A stretch of DNA of 64,000 bases from Mycobacterium sp. SVM_VP21 (GCA_024758765.1 CP101406.1:4278001-4342000), one strand, 5' to 3'. Shown: positions 50,311-59,602, counted from the stretch's first letter. Numbers and translations: made by a program. The notes: generated by a model not told the origin, from the sequence alone.

Positions 50311-50414
50311 ATAGCGACAGGGAAACGCCCGGTCCCATCCCGAACCCGGAAGCTAAGCCTGTCAGCGCCGATGATACTGCCCACACGGGTGGAAAAGTAG
50401 GACACCGCCGAACA
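50311..50414 (+). rRNA. rrf: 5S rRNA lacking its 5' end
   Basis: From ATAGCGACAGGGAAACGCCC to GGACACCGCCGAACA this is a mycobacterial 5S rRNA. About 13-16 nt at the 5' end, including the 5' strand of helix I, are replaced by the HNH remnant. The A in GACAGG and the T in CCTGTC differ from the M. tuberculosis sequence I recall (G and C) but are compensatory in helix II, so the retained part evolved as a functional rRNA until recently. Transcribed toward ogt, as in M. tuberculosis rrn. Confidence 0.85.
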
Positions 50415-50423
50415 CAACATAGT

Positions 50424-50464
50424 GAAACGCCCCCCGACTCAGTCGGGGGGCGTTTCCATTTTTT
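50424..50464 (+). terminator. Strong rho-independent terminator of the rRNA operon remnant
   Basis: A perfect 15-bp stem, GAAACGCCCCCCGAC (50424-50438) with its complement (50442-50456), a 3-nt loop and a TTTTTT run at 50459-50464. It follows the 5S 3' end by 9 nt. This is the only canonical terminator with a T-run that I see in the window. Confidence 0.92.
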
Positions 50465-50674
50465 CTGGTCATTCTTTGTCGACTGATTGCCCTGGAGTCG
50501 ACGCTCTTGTGGTGCGAGTTGTAGCAGATCCCGCGCAGGGGCACAGGTTGCCTAACGCCCGAACTCCCGTCGAAACGCAAGGGAAAACCCCGTATCCGCG
50601 CTAGCCGTCGCGGCCTAGCGTTCTAGGCGGTCGCGTGACAAAGGGTCGCGAGGAGCGCAGAGAGGGGAACCCCA

Positions 50675-51019
50675 GTGAAGGACCTACGAATTGCAGCGGT
50701 GGTGGCTGTGCTGGCCGGTACGGCCCTCGGCTTGGCCGGCTCGGCATCTGCCGAGCCACTCGAGGGGCCGTACACCGCAACGGTGACGGGCGGGGACGTC
50801 CTGGCCGTGGGCAAGAAGATGCCTTGGGCATTCACCCCATGCGGTCCGGGCTGCGCCCAACGGATATTGATCGGCGGGGAGCCCAGCGAGTTTCATCTTC
50901 AGGGCAACACCTGGACCTCAACGTTCGGGTTGGTGACTGAAACTGTTGATGCCACCACGCTTTCGGCCACAACGCATCAACCAGATGGCACCATCACCTG
51001 GCAACTGGAGCGGCCCTGA
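50675..51019 (+). CDS. Small secreted protein of unknown function
   Basis: A 114-residue precursor with a signal peptide (residues ~1-26, cleavage after ASA) and a mature beta-rich domain of ~88 residues with two cysteines close together (TPCGPGCAQ), probably a disulfide. It is likely exported into the cell wall or medium. I do not recognise a named family. GTG 50675 follows an AGAGGGGAA ribosome-binding region. It lies just past the 5S/terminator junction. Confidence 0.75.
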   Translation: MKDLRIAAVVAVLAGTALGLAGSASAEPLEGPYTATVTGGDVLAVGKKMPWAFTPCGPGCAQRILIGGEPSEFHLQGNTWTSTFGLVTETVDATTLSATTHQPDGTITWQLERP

Positions 51020-51088
51020 GGCGCGGCCGGCCGCCGCAGAACTGTTCGATGCTTGCGGGCGAGGAGCATGTTCCACACCCCGCTGCTA

Positions 51089-51117
51089 TTGCGTGATGAT
51101 CCACAAACCCCTACCGT
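51089..51117 (+). promoter_or_regulatory. Promoter of PE-PPE hydrolase gene
   Basis: TTGCGT (51089-51094) and TACCGT (51112-51117) are spaced by 17 bp, and the palindrome GTTAA-GTA-TTAAC (51116-51128) overlaps the -10 region. The same TTGCG/TACC pair with a GTTAAGTAA block precedes the two GH5 genes, hinting at shared regulation of exported proteins. Confidence 0.5.
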
Positions 51118-51153
51118 TAAGTATTAACTCAGCTAACTAACAGGGGTATACCG

Positions 51154-52326
51154 GTGCGCACTTATATTAGCCTTCCCGTTGCCGTGAGCCTCGCAGCAGC
51201 GAGCTTCTTGGCCGCCGCGCCGGTGGCGTCGCCCGTCTCGGGGGCACGGACGGCGGCGGTCTCGCTGACCGGCAACGGCACGTCGCTCGGTGACGGCATC
51301 GCGTTCCTCATGGGCGGAACCGGCATGCCACAACCGGGCGACCGGTACCTCGAGGCCGTCAACACTCTGTACTTGCAGCCGCACGGATTCGGTGGCGAGC
51401 TGGAATCGCTGTGGACGCCGGAGAACGTCAGTTCCACGTCGAGTGCTGTTGGCCTGCGAATTCTTGAGAATGCCGTCGCTGAGCAACTCAACAGCGGCGA
51501 GGTCGATGCCGAGCACCCGGTGGTGGTGTTCGGTTACTCGCAGAGTGCTGGAATGTCGGTCGGATTGATGAATTGGTTGAGCGAGAATGACGTGTCGACC
51601 GATCTGGTCCGGTTCGTGTTGATCGGTTCCACCGGTGCTAGCAACGTTCCGATTGACCTGTACCACACTGACGTCTACAACTACGAATATGACCCGGTCG
51701 CATTCAGGCCGATCTACGACAACCCGCTGTCGCAGCTCAACTCCGCGCTCGGTTTCATCTACGGACATTCAGTATTGCTCAGTGTTACGCCGGAGCAGAT
51801 CGAGTCGGCGATCGAGTTGCCGACCTCGGATCCCGACTCGTTGGCCACTTTCCACATGATCCCTTCCGAGCTCCTGCCGCTGCTGGCACCGCTGCAGTTG
51901 CTCCCGATCATCGGCATGCCGCTCTATGACCTGTTGGAACCTGTCACCCGAATCCTGGTGAACCTCGGTTACGGCAGCATCGACCACGGCTGGCCGCCGG
52001 GCGACGTCGATCAGCCGCCTGCCGGTGGTGGCTTCCTGCCCCCCAACATCGACTTCGGTGACCTACTGACCGCGCTGGGCAAGGCAGCGTTGGACGGCAT
52101 CGGCAACTTCTTCTCCAGCTGGTTCGACCCGGAGACCTACGCGCTCTACTCCCTGCAGGATCAACCCTCGCTGGCCGGCCTCATTCAAGAGGGCTACATC
52201 GTGGGCGCCCTCGACACGCCGACCCCGACGTTGACTGAGGCATTGTCTGGTCTGTTCGAGTTCTTCCAAGGATTCACCGACACGACTCCATACCCGATGC
52301 CGGACCCGGTGGAGCTGCTGGGCTAA
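51154..52326 (+). CDS. Secreted PE-PPE-domain serine hydrolase
   Basis: A 390-residue alpha/beta hydrolase of the PE-PPE C-terminal domain family (PF08237), with the nucleophile elbow FGYSQSAGM (Ser at residue ~131). A signal peptide (residues ~1-32) replaces the usual PE or PPE N terminus, so export is probably by Sec rather than ESX. Family members are esterases/lipases on the cell envelope; the substrate is unknown. GTG 51154 is preceded by AGGGG at 8 nt. Confidence 0.85.
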   Translation: MRTYISLPVAVSLAAASFLAAAPVASPVSGARTAAVSLTGNGTSLGDGIAFLMGGTGMPQPGDRYLEAVNTLYLQPHGFGGELESLWTPENVSSTSSAVGLRILENAVAEQLNSGEVDAEHPVVVFGYSQSAGMSVGLMNWLSENDVSTDLVRFVLIGSTGASNVPIDLYHTDVYNYEYDPVAFRPIYDNPLSQLNSALGFIYGHSVLLSVTPEQIESAIELPTSDPDSLATFHMIPSELLPLLAPLQLLPIIGMPLYDLLEPVTRILVNLGYGSIDHGWPPGDVDQPPAGGGFLPPNIDFGDLLTALGKAALDGIGNFFSSWFDPETYALYSLQDQPSLAGLIQEGYIVGALDTPTPTLTEALSGLFEFFQGFTDTTPYPMPDPVELLG

Positions 52327-52462
52327 TTCCCGTTTGCGGACACAGACCTGGGCCGCGTCCGCCTCGGAAGTACCGGGAATTGTTGGCGGTAAAGGCGGTT
52401 GGTCCTGCGCTTGCATGGCCCAAACCGACACCACCGAATACCCGATGCCGGATTAAACAGCC

Positions 52463-52954
52463 TCAGCTGAACAGGGTGGCTTGGCTGCGCTGCCGCTCGA
52501 GATCCAGCAGCGCCCTCTTGCGGTCGATTCCGCCCCCGTATCCGGTAAGGCTGCCATTGCTGCCGATGACGCGGTGGCACGGGACGATGATCGAGATCGG
52601 GTTGCGGCCGTTGGCCAAGCCGACGGCGCGAGACGCGGTCGGTGACCCGATCTGGCTGGCCAGCTCTCCGTACGAGCGGGTCTGGCCGTACGGGATGGTC
52701 AGTAGGGCAGTCCACACGCGGCGTTGGAAATCGGTGCCGACCATCTCATAGGTCAGGTCGAACTCGGTAAGGTCGCCGGCGAAGTAGGCCGCGAGCTGCT
52801 CCACCACATCCGGAAACGTGGTGTCGTCGCGAATCCAGCCGGTCCGGCTGGGGGCGTGCGAATGATCCAACATCAACAGATGGGTGAGCTTGCCGTCGTT
52901 GCCGGCCAGGGTCAGCGGACCGATGGGGCTGTCGATGATGCGCTGAGTGGTCAC
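52463..52954 (-). CDS. ogt: Methylated-DNA-protein cysteine methyltransferase
   Basis: A 163-residue O6-alkylguanine-DNA alkyltransferase with the acceptor motif IVPCHRVIG and ASRAVGLANGRNP in the DNA-binding region. It repairs O6-methylguanine by irreversible transfer to the cysteine. GTG 52954 overlaps the alkA stop (GTGA), forming an alkA-ogt operon as in M. tuberculosis Rv1317c-Rv1316c. Confidence 0.96.
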   Translation of the reverse strand: MTTQRIIDSPIGPLTLAGNDGKLTHLLMLDHSHAPSRTGWIRDDTTFPDVVEQLAAYFAGDLTEFDLTYEMVGTDFQRRVWTALLTIPYGQTRSYGELASQIGSPTASRAVGLANGRNPISIIVPCHRVIGSNGSLTGYGGGIDRKRALLDLERQRSQATLFS

Positions 52955-54456
52955 GCGATCTCCTTCGAGGCCGGTGGCCAGTCGTTCACGGCGTGATCGA
53001 GGCTGGCCCACAGATGCTGGGTGGCATAAGAGCGCCACGGTCGCCAGTGCGCACTGCGCTGGATCAGGACTTTCGGGGTGTCGGGCAGGCCGTATCGGCG
53101 CGCAGCCACCTGCACTCCGAGGTCAGTGACGGGAAACGCGTCGGGGTCGCCCAGCCCGCGCATGGCGATCACCTCGGCGGTCCAGGCTCCGATTCCCGGC
53201 AGCGCCATGAGATCGTGGCGGGCCTGTTCCCAGTCGCAGCCCGCACTCAGGCCGAGAGTGCCATCAGCCAGGCGGGAGACCAGGGTCAGCAGTGTTCGCC
53301 GCCGAGCTTGCGGAAGGGCGAGTTGCTCGGGATCGATGTCGGAGAGCCGTTCCACCGAGGGAAAGACATGAGTGAGCCCGCCTTCAGGATCGTCGATCTG
53401 TTGTCCGTGGGCAACCACCAGTCGATGGGTATGAGTGCGCGCCGCTTTGGTCGATACCTGCTGGCTGAGCACCGCCCGCAGCGCGAGTTCGGCTTCGTCG
53501 ACGGTCCGCGGAATGCGTTGCCCGGGCGCCTTGGCCACCAACGGCGCCAGATCGGGGTCGGCCGTGAGGGCTTCGACGACGGCTTCGGGATCAGCATCGA
53601 GGTCTAACAGTCGTCGGCAGCGGGTGATCGCGGCCGTGAGATCGCGGAAGTCGTCGAGCACGAGTCGGCAGCTGACGTGGTCGGGGGCCGGGCGCAGACT
53701 TGCGACGCCGTTGCCGTGCGGCAGCCGCAGAGTGCGCCGGTAGGCGCCGTCGCGTACCTCCTCGCAACCTGGCGCCGCGCAAGCCGCCAAGTGCCCGAAC
53801 ACGCCCTCGAACGCAAACGGGGTGCGCACCGGCAGGCGCAGCGAGAGTGCGCCCGGACCGGGTGCTTCGCGGCCGGAGGGGGCTCGTGACCGCGCGACGG
53901 CATTACTGCGCAACACCGTCGGCGTCGTGGCGCAGACGGCGCGGACGGTGTCATTGAACTGCCGAATACTGGCGAAACCGGCGGCGAATGCGACATCACC
54001 CAAGGGCAGGTCGGTGGTCTCGATCAGTACGCGGGCGGTCTGCGCGCGCTGGGCGCGGGCCAGTGCCAACGGGCCGGCGCCGACCTCGGCCTGCAGCAAC
54101 CGCTGCAACTGGCGGGCCGAGTAGCCGAGGTGGCCGGCAAGCCCGCTCACACCGTCCCGATCGACCGTGCCGTCGGCGATCAGGCGCATGGCCCGTCCCA
54201 CGATGTCGCCGCGGATGTTCCATTCCGGTGAACCCGGTGCGGCATCTGGGCGGCAACGCTTGCAGGCGCGGAAACCGGCGCGCTGCGCTGCAGCGGCAGT
54301 GGGGTAGAACTCCACATTCGGCGGCAGCGGCGTGCGCGCCGGGCAGCTGGGCCGGCAATAGATCCCGGTCGTGAGCACCGCGGTGATGAACCAGCCGTCG
54401 AAGCGGGCGTCCTTGGACTTCACGGCGCGATAGCAGCGGTCGAAGTCGTCATGCAC
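52951..54456 (-). CDS. alkA: Ada/AlkA bifunctional protein: methyl sensor plus 3-methyladenine glycosylase
   Basis: A 501-residue fusion. An N-terminal Ada zinc domain (residues ~1-80, YCRPSC and FRACKRC; Cys34 is the probable methyl acceptor) is followed by an AraC-type helix-turn-helix (~85-180), then an AlkA glycosylase (~220-495) with the HhH-GPD motif LPGIGAWTAEVIAMRGLGDP and catalytic Asp in FPVTDLGV. It senses methyl phosphotriesters, activates the adaptive response and excises alkylated bases; Ogt is a separate, coupled gene. The start is GTG 54456. Confidence 0.95.
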   Translation of the reverse strand: MHDDFDRCYRAVKSKDARFDGWFITAVLTTGIYCRPSCPARTPLPPNVEFYPTAAAAQRAGFRACKRCRPDAAPGSPEWNIRGDIVGRAMRLIADGTVDRDGVSGLAGHLGYSARQLQRLLQAEVGAGPLALARAQRAQTARVLIETTDLPLGDVAFAAGFASIRQFNDTVRAVCATTPTVLRSNAVARSRAPSGREAPGPGALSLRLPVRTPFAFEGVFGHLAACAAPGCEEVRDGAYRRTLRLPHGNGVASLRPAPDHVSCRLVLDDFRDLTAAITRCRRLLDLDADPEAVVEALTADPDLAPLVAKAPGQRIPRTVDEAELALRAVLSQQVSTKAARTHTHRLVVAHGQQIDDPEGGLTHVFPSVERLSDIDPEQLALPQARRRTLLTLVSRLADGTLGLSAGCDWEQARHDLMALPGIGAWTAEVIAMRGLGDPDAFPVTDLGVQVAARRYGLPDTPKVLIQRSAHWRPWRSYATQHLWASLDHAVNDWPPASKEIA

Positions 54457-54551
54457 ATTTCCACGATGACACGCGGCGGCCGACGACACTAGCGGGAAAG
54501 CGACACGACAGTGCCGGGCCGTCGGCGCGGGTGCGAGCTAGCATTCGGTGC

Positions 54552-55829
54552 GTGGCGGCACTGGTACAGCGGTACTTGGATGGGATCCTTGCCGAGCACG
54601 CCGGGGTGAACCATGGGGCCCTGGCGAGCTACATCCCGGAATTGGCCGAGGTCGATCCCACGGGGTTCGGCCTGGCGTTGTCTTCATCGGACGGCTACGT
54701 CTACGAGTCCGGCGACGCCGACGTGCAATTCACCATGCAGTCCATCTCCAAGCCCTTCACCTATGCGCTCGCCCTCGATCAGCTGGGGCAGGCGGACGTC
54801 GACGCGCGGGTCGGTGTGGAACCCTCCGGTGAAGGCTTCAACAAGATCAGCGTCGATCAGGTCACCAATGTGCCGAAGAACCCGATGATCAATGCCGGTG
54901 CGATCGTGGCGTGCTCTCTGATTCCCGGGAAGACCATCGAGGAACGGTTCGATCTGGTTCGGGAGTTCTTCAGCGCCTGCGCCGGACGCAGCCTGGGCTT
55001 CGACGAGGACGTGTACCAGTCCGAGCGGGCGAGCGGCAGCCGCAACCGTGGGATCGCTTATCTGCTGGACAGTTTCGGTGCCCTGGGTGCCGACCCCGAC
55101 GATGCTCTGGATCTCTACATCCGCCAGTGTTCGCTGAAGGTCACCTCCACCGATCTGGCCCGGATGGCCGCGACGCTGGCTCGCGGCGGCCTCAACCCAT
55201 TGACCGGTCGACAGGTGACCGATGCCGCGGTGGTGCGGCGCACGCTATCGGTCATGGTGACCTGCGGTATGTACGACGCCGCCGGCGAATGGGTCAGTGC
55301 GGTCGGGATGCCGGCCAAGAGCGGTGTGGCAGGTGGCATCGTGGCGGTGCTGCCCGGACAGCTCGGCATCGGCGTCTATTCGCCGCGGATCGACGCCAAA
55401 GGCAATAGCGTGCGCGGGATGCTGGTGTGCCGCAGCCTTTCCCAACAGCTCGGGTTGCACTTCCTAACGGTGAGCAGTGAAGCTCATGCGGCGATTCGCG
55501 GGGTGTACACGCCGCGCCCTGGCGTTCGGGTCTACGAGGTGCACGGCGACCTGCTGTTCGCTGGGGCTGAACAGGTGGCCCGCACTGCGACCCGCGAATG
55601 TGGCGAGTTCGACACCGCGATCCTCGACGTTTCGCGGCTGCAGACGATCAGCGAGCCGGCGCGCGCACTGCTTGCCGGGCTCTCCGAGGAGTTGCGGGCA
55701 CTGGACAAGCAGGGTCTGCTGGTCGATCCCAACGCAGCGGTGACGCCCGACCCGGCGGCCTACGCCGGGCTGGTGTTCGCCACGGTCGAGGATGCGCTGG
55801 CGGAGACCGAGACGTGGGCGGGGGAGTAG
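54552..55829 (+). CDS. glsA: Glutaminase A with C-terminal STAS domain
   Basis: A 425-residue protein. The glutaminase domain (1 to ~305) has the serine-beta-lactamase-like fold with QSISKPFTYAL (nucleophile Ser, Lys), VPKNPMINAGAI and ASGSRNRGIAYLL. A STAS domain follows (~320-410, VYEVHGDLLFAGAEQ). It hydrolyses glutamine to glutamate and ammonia. GTG 54552 is the likely start. It is divergent from alkA. I recall no equivalent at this place in M. tuberculosis. Confidence 0.93.
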   Translation: MAALVQRYLDGILAEHAGVNHGALASYIPELAEVDPTGFGLALSSSDGYVYESGDADVQFTMQSISKPFTYALALDQLGQADVDARVGVEPSGEGFNKISVDQVTNVPKNPMINAGAIVACSLIPGKTIEERFDLVREFFSACAGRSLGFDEDVYQSERASGSRNRGIAYLLDSFGALGADPDDALDLYIRQCSLKVTSTDLARMAATLARGGLNPLTGRQVTDAAVVRRTLSVMVTCGMYDAAGEWVSAVGMPAKSGVAGGIVAVLPGQLGIGVYSPRIDAKGNSVRGMLVCRSLSQQLGLHFLTVSSEAHAAIRGVYTPRPGVRVYEVHGDLLFAGAEQVARTATRECGEFDTAILDVSRLQTISEPARALLAGLSEELRALDKQGLLVDPNAAVTPDPAAYAGLVFATVEDALAETETWAGE

Positions 55830-55835
55830 CCCGCG

Positions 55836-57440
55836 TCAGAGCGGGCTGGCCAGCACCGTGGGCGTTTCGTAGCCGCGCAACACGATCGAATCACCCACCA
55901 CCCAATGGGCCTGCTCGCTGATGCTGGCGGCGTACATGGTCCTGGCCGTCGTCAACACCGGCACGGGTTGGGTCTTGGCTAGTTCGCACAGCCGGGCGGC
56001 CTCGTTGACCGGTTCTCCGATCACGGTGTACTCGAAACGTTCTTTGGCGCCGACGTTTCCGGCCACGACCTGCCCGGCCGCCACGCCGATCCCGGCCCGG
56101 ATCTCCGGCACCTCGGCGGCCAGGCGATACAGGATGCCCCGGGCCGCGGCCAACGCGTCGTCCTCGGGCTGGTCGAGGTGGTTCGGGGCGCCGAAGATCG
56201 CCAGGGTGGCGTCACCCTCGAACTTGTTGATCAGCCCCTGATGGCGGTCGACTTCATCGACGACGACGGCGAAGAACCGGTTCAGCAGGGTGACGACCTC
56301 GGTCGCGGGCTTGGCGGTCACGATCTGCGTCGAGCCGACGATATCGACGAAAATGACTGCGACATGGCGCTCTTCGCCGCCCAGTTGTATCTGGTCGCGT
56401 TCCGCGGCGGCGGCGACTTCGCGGCCGACGTGGCGGCCGAACAGATCGCGCACTCGTTCCCGCTCTCGCAGCCCGTGCACCATCGCGTTGAAACCGCTCT
56501 GCAGCTCACCGAGTTCGGTTCCGTCGAACACCACCAGGTCGCCTTGCAAGTTGCCCTGTTCGACGCGTCGCAGAGCTGCGCGCACCACGCGCACCGGGGT
56601 CGCGGTCAGCCAGGACAGGATCAGCATCAGCAGAAAGCCGAACACCAGCGTCGTCACCGAGGCGATCAGCACGGCGATACCGAACTGGGTCAACGTCAGG
56701 TTCTTGAGCACCACCGCAAACAATGCCGTCAGGCCGATACCCAAGATGGGGACGCCCGAGGTGAGTAGCCAGACCATCATGGTCCGGCCCATGATGCCTG
56801 ACAGGATGCGCCGCGGCGGCGGGCCGGCGGCCAGGGCCTGGGCGGCGACCGGGCGCAACGCGAATTCGGTGAACAGATAACAGGCGGTGGCCACCAGAAT
56901 GCCGCAGACGCTCATCGTGAAACCGATGATCGGGATGAAGATCTTGTCGTACATGCCGTAGAGCACGGTGAACAACACCGTCGCGACGCCCCACAGGGCC
57001 AGCACCACCTGCGCAACGCGCCACGGGGTCAGGAACGCATTGCGTTCGTCGTCGCGCGTCGGCGTCTGTTCCTTGATGGCCCAACGCAATTTCTTGATGG
57101 TGCGCCGGGTGATCTCATAGGTGCCGGTGACTATTGCGATCACCACATAGGCCGGCACCAGCCCAAGGGTCAGCCACGTTGGGGCGTCGGTGAACACATT
57201 GGGCACCGGAAAGGCCACCGTCACCAGCAGGACATCCACGGCGACACCGATCAGGTTCGTCCCCACCATCACGATGGTCAAGATGAACTGGATACGAATC
57301 CGGCGCAGGTACTGACTTTCAGACACCTGGCCCAGCAGCCAGGAGCCGTATTCCGGTGTATCGGGTAGCCGACCGCTCTGACGCGTGAGCATCTCCAGCG
57401 CGCGGCCCAGGCGTTGCGCGGTCGTCTTTGACGGCTTCAT
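55836..57440 (-). CDS. Membrane-bound class III adenylate cyclase
   Basis: A 534-residue receptor-type cyclase: six membrane helices (residues ~50-270), a HAMP linker (~280-335) and the catalytic domain (~345-530). Metal-binding FVDIVGST, the Lys in [14 protein letters not shown] and the Asn/Arg pair in VNEAARLCE are present. The second substrate-specifying residue (usually Asp) is Thr in YTVIGEP, as in class IIIb cyclases. It is the counterpart of Rv1318c-Rv1320c, a tandem trio in M. tuberculosis, but a single copy here. It converges with glsA (6-bp gap) and is divergent from nucS. Confidence 0.92.
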   Translation of the reverse strand: MKPSKTTAQRLGRALEMLTRQSGRLPDTPEYGSWLLGQVSESQYLRRIRIQFILTIVMVGTNLIGVAVDVLLVTVAFPVPNVFTDAPTWLTLGLVPAYVVIAIVTGTYEITRRTIKKLRWAIKEQTPTRDDERNAFLTPWRVAQVVLALWGVATVLFTVLYGMYDKIFIPIIGFTMSVCGILVATACYLFTEFALRPVAAQALAAGPPPRRILSGIMGRTMMVWLLTSGVPILGIGLTALFAVVLKNLTLTQFGIAVLIASVTTLVFGFLLMLILSWLTATPVRVVRAALRRVEQGNLQGDLVVFDGTELGELQSGFNAMVHGLRERERVRDLFGRHVGREVAAAAERDQIQLGGEERHVAVIFVDIVGSTQIVTAKPATEVVTLLNRFFAVVVDEVDRHQGLINKFEGDATLAIFGAPNHLDQPEDDALAAARGILYRLAAEVPEIRAGIGVAAGQVVAGNVGAKERFEYTVIGEPVNEAARLCELAKTQPVPVLTTARTMYAASISEQAHWVVGDSIVLRGYETPTVLASPL

Positions 57441-57487
57441 CGTGGCGTAAGAATAATTGCTTGGCGCGGGCCTTTAAGGTGGATCGG

Positions 57488-58162
57488 ATGCGACTCGTGA
57501 TCGCCCAGTGCACCGTCGACTATGTCGGCCGGCTCACTGCGCACCTACCCTCTGCCCGGAGACTGCTGCTGTTGAAGGCCGACGGTTCGGTCAGCGTGCA
57601 CGCCGACGACCGTGCTTATAAGCCGCTGAACTGGATGAGTCCGCCGTGCCGCCTCACCGAGGAGACCGGCGGTGAGTTGCCGGTATGGGTGGTGGCGAAC
57701 AACAAAACCGGCGACCAGCTGCGGATCACCATCGAGGAGATCGAGCACGACTCCAGCCACGAGCTGGGTGTCGACCCCGGGCTGGTGAAAGACGGCGTCG
57801 AGGCACAACTGCAGGCGCTGCTCGCCGAGCATGTCGAGTTGCTCGGCGAGGGCTATTCCTTGGTGCGCCGCGAATACATGACCGCGATCGGTCCGGTTGA
57901 CCTGTTGTGTCGCGACGCAAACGGGCGCGCCGTCGCGGTGGAGATCAAGCGGCGCGGCGAGATCGATGGTGTGGAACAGCTCACCCGATACCTGGAACTG
58001 CTCAACCGCGACAGCCTGCTCGCGCCGGTCAGTGGGGTGTTCGCCGCCCAGCAGATCAAGCCGCAGGCCCGCACGCTGGCCACCGACCGCGGTATTCGTT
58101 GCCTGACACTGGATTATGACGCGATGCGCGGCATGGACAGCGACGAATTCCGGCTGTTCTGA
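57488..58162 (+). CDS. nucS: Mismatch-specific endonuclease NucS (EndoMS)
   Basis: A 224-residue endonuclease giving actinobacteria mismatch repair in place of MutS/MutL. The N-terminal beta dimerisation domain begins [16 protein letters not shown]. The C-terminal RecB-like nuclease has [21 protein letters not shown] with catalytic Asp and the Glu-x-Lys pair, and the extreme C terminus DEFRLF fits the beta-clamp-binding motif. ATG 57488 is the family start. It corresponds to Rv1321. Confidence 0.96.
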   Translation: MRLVIAQCTVDYVGRLTAHLPSARRLLLLKADGSVSVHADDRAYKPLNWMSPPCRLTEETGGELPVWVVANNKTGDQLRITIEEIEHDSSHELGVDPGLVKDGVEAQLQALLAEHVELLGEGYSLVRREYMTAIGPVDLLCRDANGRAVAVEIKRRGEIDGVEQLTRYLELLNRDSLLAPVSGVFAAQQIKPQARTLATDRGIRCLTLDYDAMRGMDSDEFRLF

Positions 58163-58207
58163 TCGCTTGCCGGAATAGGAGCGCACCGTCGTGCGTTGGA
58201 GGACCGC

Positions 58208-59302
58208 ATGGCACTCGATGATCTTTTCCAGCCGCTGGCGGTCCGCTCGCTGACCGTTCCCAATCGGTTCGCCATGGCGCCGATGACCCGCCAGGCTGCG
58301 CCGGGCGGTATTCCGGGCAGCGATGTGGCCGAGTACTACCGACGGCGTGCCGCGGGCGGTGTGGGGCTGATCATCACCGAGGGCATCCGGCTGCCCGACC
58401 CGGCTGCGGGATTCCCGGTCAGCGTGCCCACGCTCGCCGGCGACGAGGTACTCGCCGGATGGCGCCGTGTCGTCGACGGCGTCCACGCCGAGGGCGCAAC
58501 GATCGCCGCGCAGTTGTGGCACCAGGGGATTGAGCGCCGCGACGACGACGGCGTGGAACCCGTCGGCCCGTCGGGTATCGACGGGCGCGGGGAGCGGCGG
58601 GGCCGCGCGCTGCGGACCGATGAACTCCCCGAGATTGCGGCGCTGTACGCCACCAGCGCTGCCACCGCACGAAACCTCGGCTTCGACGCGGTTGAGATTC
58701 ACGGTGCCCACGGCTACCTGCTTGACGAATTCTTCTGGGAGCGCACGAATCGGCGTACCGACGGCTACGGCGGGTCGCTGGCCGCTCGCACCCGCTTCCC
58801 GGCCGAAGTGGTCGCGGCGGTGCGCGCTGCAGTCGGCCCGGAATATCCGATCATCTTCCGCTTCTCGCAGTGGAAGGGCACCGACTACGCGGCATCGATC
58901 GCCGAGGACCCGACACAGTTGCAGGAACTGCTAACGCCGCTGGTCGAGGCCGGCGTGGATGCCCTGCACCCCTCGACGCGCAGGCACTATGCCCCCGGGT
59001 TCCCCGACCATGACGGCGAATTGAGCCTCGCTGGGTGGACCAAGAAGGTGACCGGGGTGCCGGTCATCGCGGTCGGGTCGGTCGGGTTGGAGACACAGTT
59101 CCGCAGCGAGAAGCGTGGCGAAGTGATTGCGCCCGCACCGGTCGACCGGCTGGTCGAACAGTTCGACGCCGGGGAGTTCGACGTGGTGGCCATCGGGCGC
59201 GCGCTGCTCGCCGACCCGGCCTGGGTGAATCGCCTACGTGACGGCGAGCTGGACAAGTTCGGCGGCTACGACGCGGCAGTGGCCCTGTCGGCGTTGGCCT
59301 GA
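58208..59302 (+). CDS. NADH:flavin oxidoreductase (Old Yellow Enzyme family)
   Basis: A 364-residue FMN-dependent TIM-barrel ene-reductase: NRFAMAPMTRQAA near the N terminus, AAQLWHQGIER, VEIHGAHGYLLDEFFWERTNRRTDGYGGSL and the flavin-binding IAVGSVGLE then AIGRALLADPAW. It reduces activated alkenes; the natural substrate is unknown. ATG 58208 follows GGAGG at 6 nt. M. tuberculosis has no equivalent between nucS and Rv1322. Confidence 0.93.
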   Translation: MALDDLFQPLAVRSLTVPNRFAMAPMTRQAAPGGIPGSDVAEYYRRRAAGGVGLIITEGIRLPDPAAGFPVSVPTLAGDEVLAGWRRVVDGVHAEGATIAAQLWHQGIERRDDDGVEPVGPSGIDGRGERRGRALRTDELPEIAALYATSAATARNLGFDAVEIHGAHGYLLDEFFWERTNRRTDGYGGSLAARTRFPAEVVAAVRAAVGPEYPIIFRFSQWKGTDYAASIAEDPTQLQELLTPLVEAGVDALHPSTRRHYAPGFPDHDGELSLAGWTKKVTGVPVIAVGSVGLETQFRSEKRGEVIAPAPVDRLVEQFDAGEFDVVAIGRALLADPAWVNRLRDGELDKFGGYDAAVALSALA

Positions 59303-59307
59303 GTGGC

Positions 59308-59598
59308 ATGGCTCGTCGTCGCGGCCCGGAGCGCAGGCAACAGCCGTTGCGGGCGTTGCCGTTCCAACAGCGGGTGGAGATCGGTCCAGACGGGTACGAG
59401 TATGTGGTCCAGGCGATTGTCGGCTCCCGGGCCGTCAAGGTCTACCGGTGCCCCGGATGTGATCACGAGATTCGTTGCGGCCTCGCACATGTAGTGACAT
59501 GGCGGGCTGAAACAACCGAGGGTGATGACCGGCGGCATTGGCATACGCCCTGTTGGACTAACCGCAACAACCGGGGTCCGACCCGGAAGTGGTCCTAG
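59308..59598 (+). CDS. Small zinc-ribbon-like protein
   Basis: A 96-residue basic protein with RRGPERRQQPL, a CPGC pair (residues 48-51) and HTPCW near the C terminus, which with a Cys at ~57 could bind zinc. It matches the conserved hypothetical Rv1322 by position and length; function unknown. It begins 6 bp after the OYE gene and is probably co-transcribed. Confidence 0.8.
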   Translation: MARRRGPERRQQPLRALPFQQRVEIGPDGYEYVVQAIVGSRAVKVYRCPGCDHEIRCGLAHVVTWRAETTEGDDRRHWHTPCWTNRNNRGPTRKWS

Positions 59599-59602
59599 TA
59601 GG

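Noticed and set aside
50042..50386. 114-residue minus-strand frame considered as an intact small HNH protein
   Set aside because: Its first ~30 residues are antisense 5S rRNA and the DUF222 and first HNH cysteines are missing; it is a remnant.
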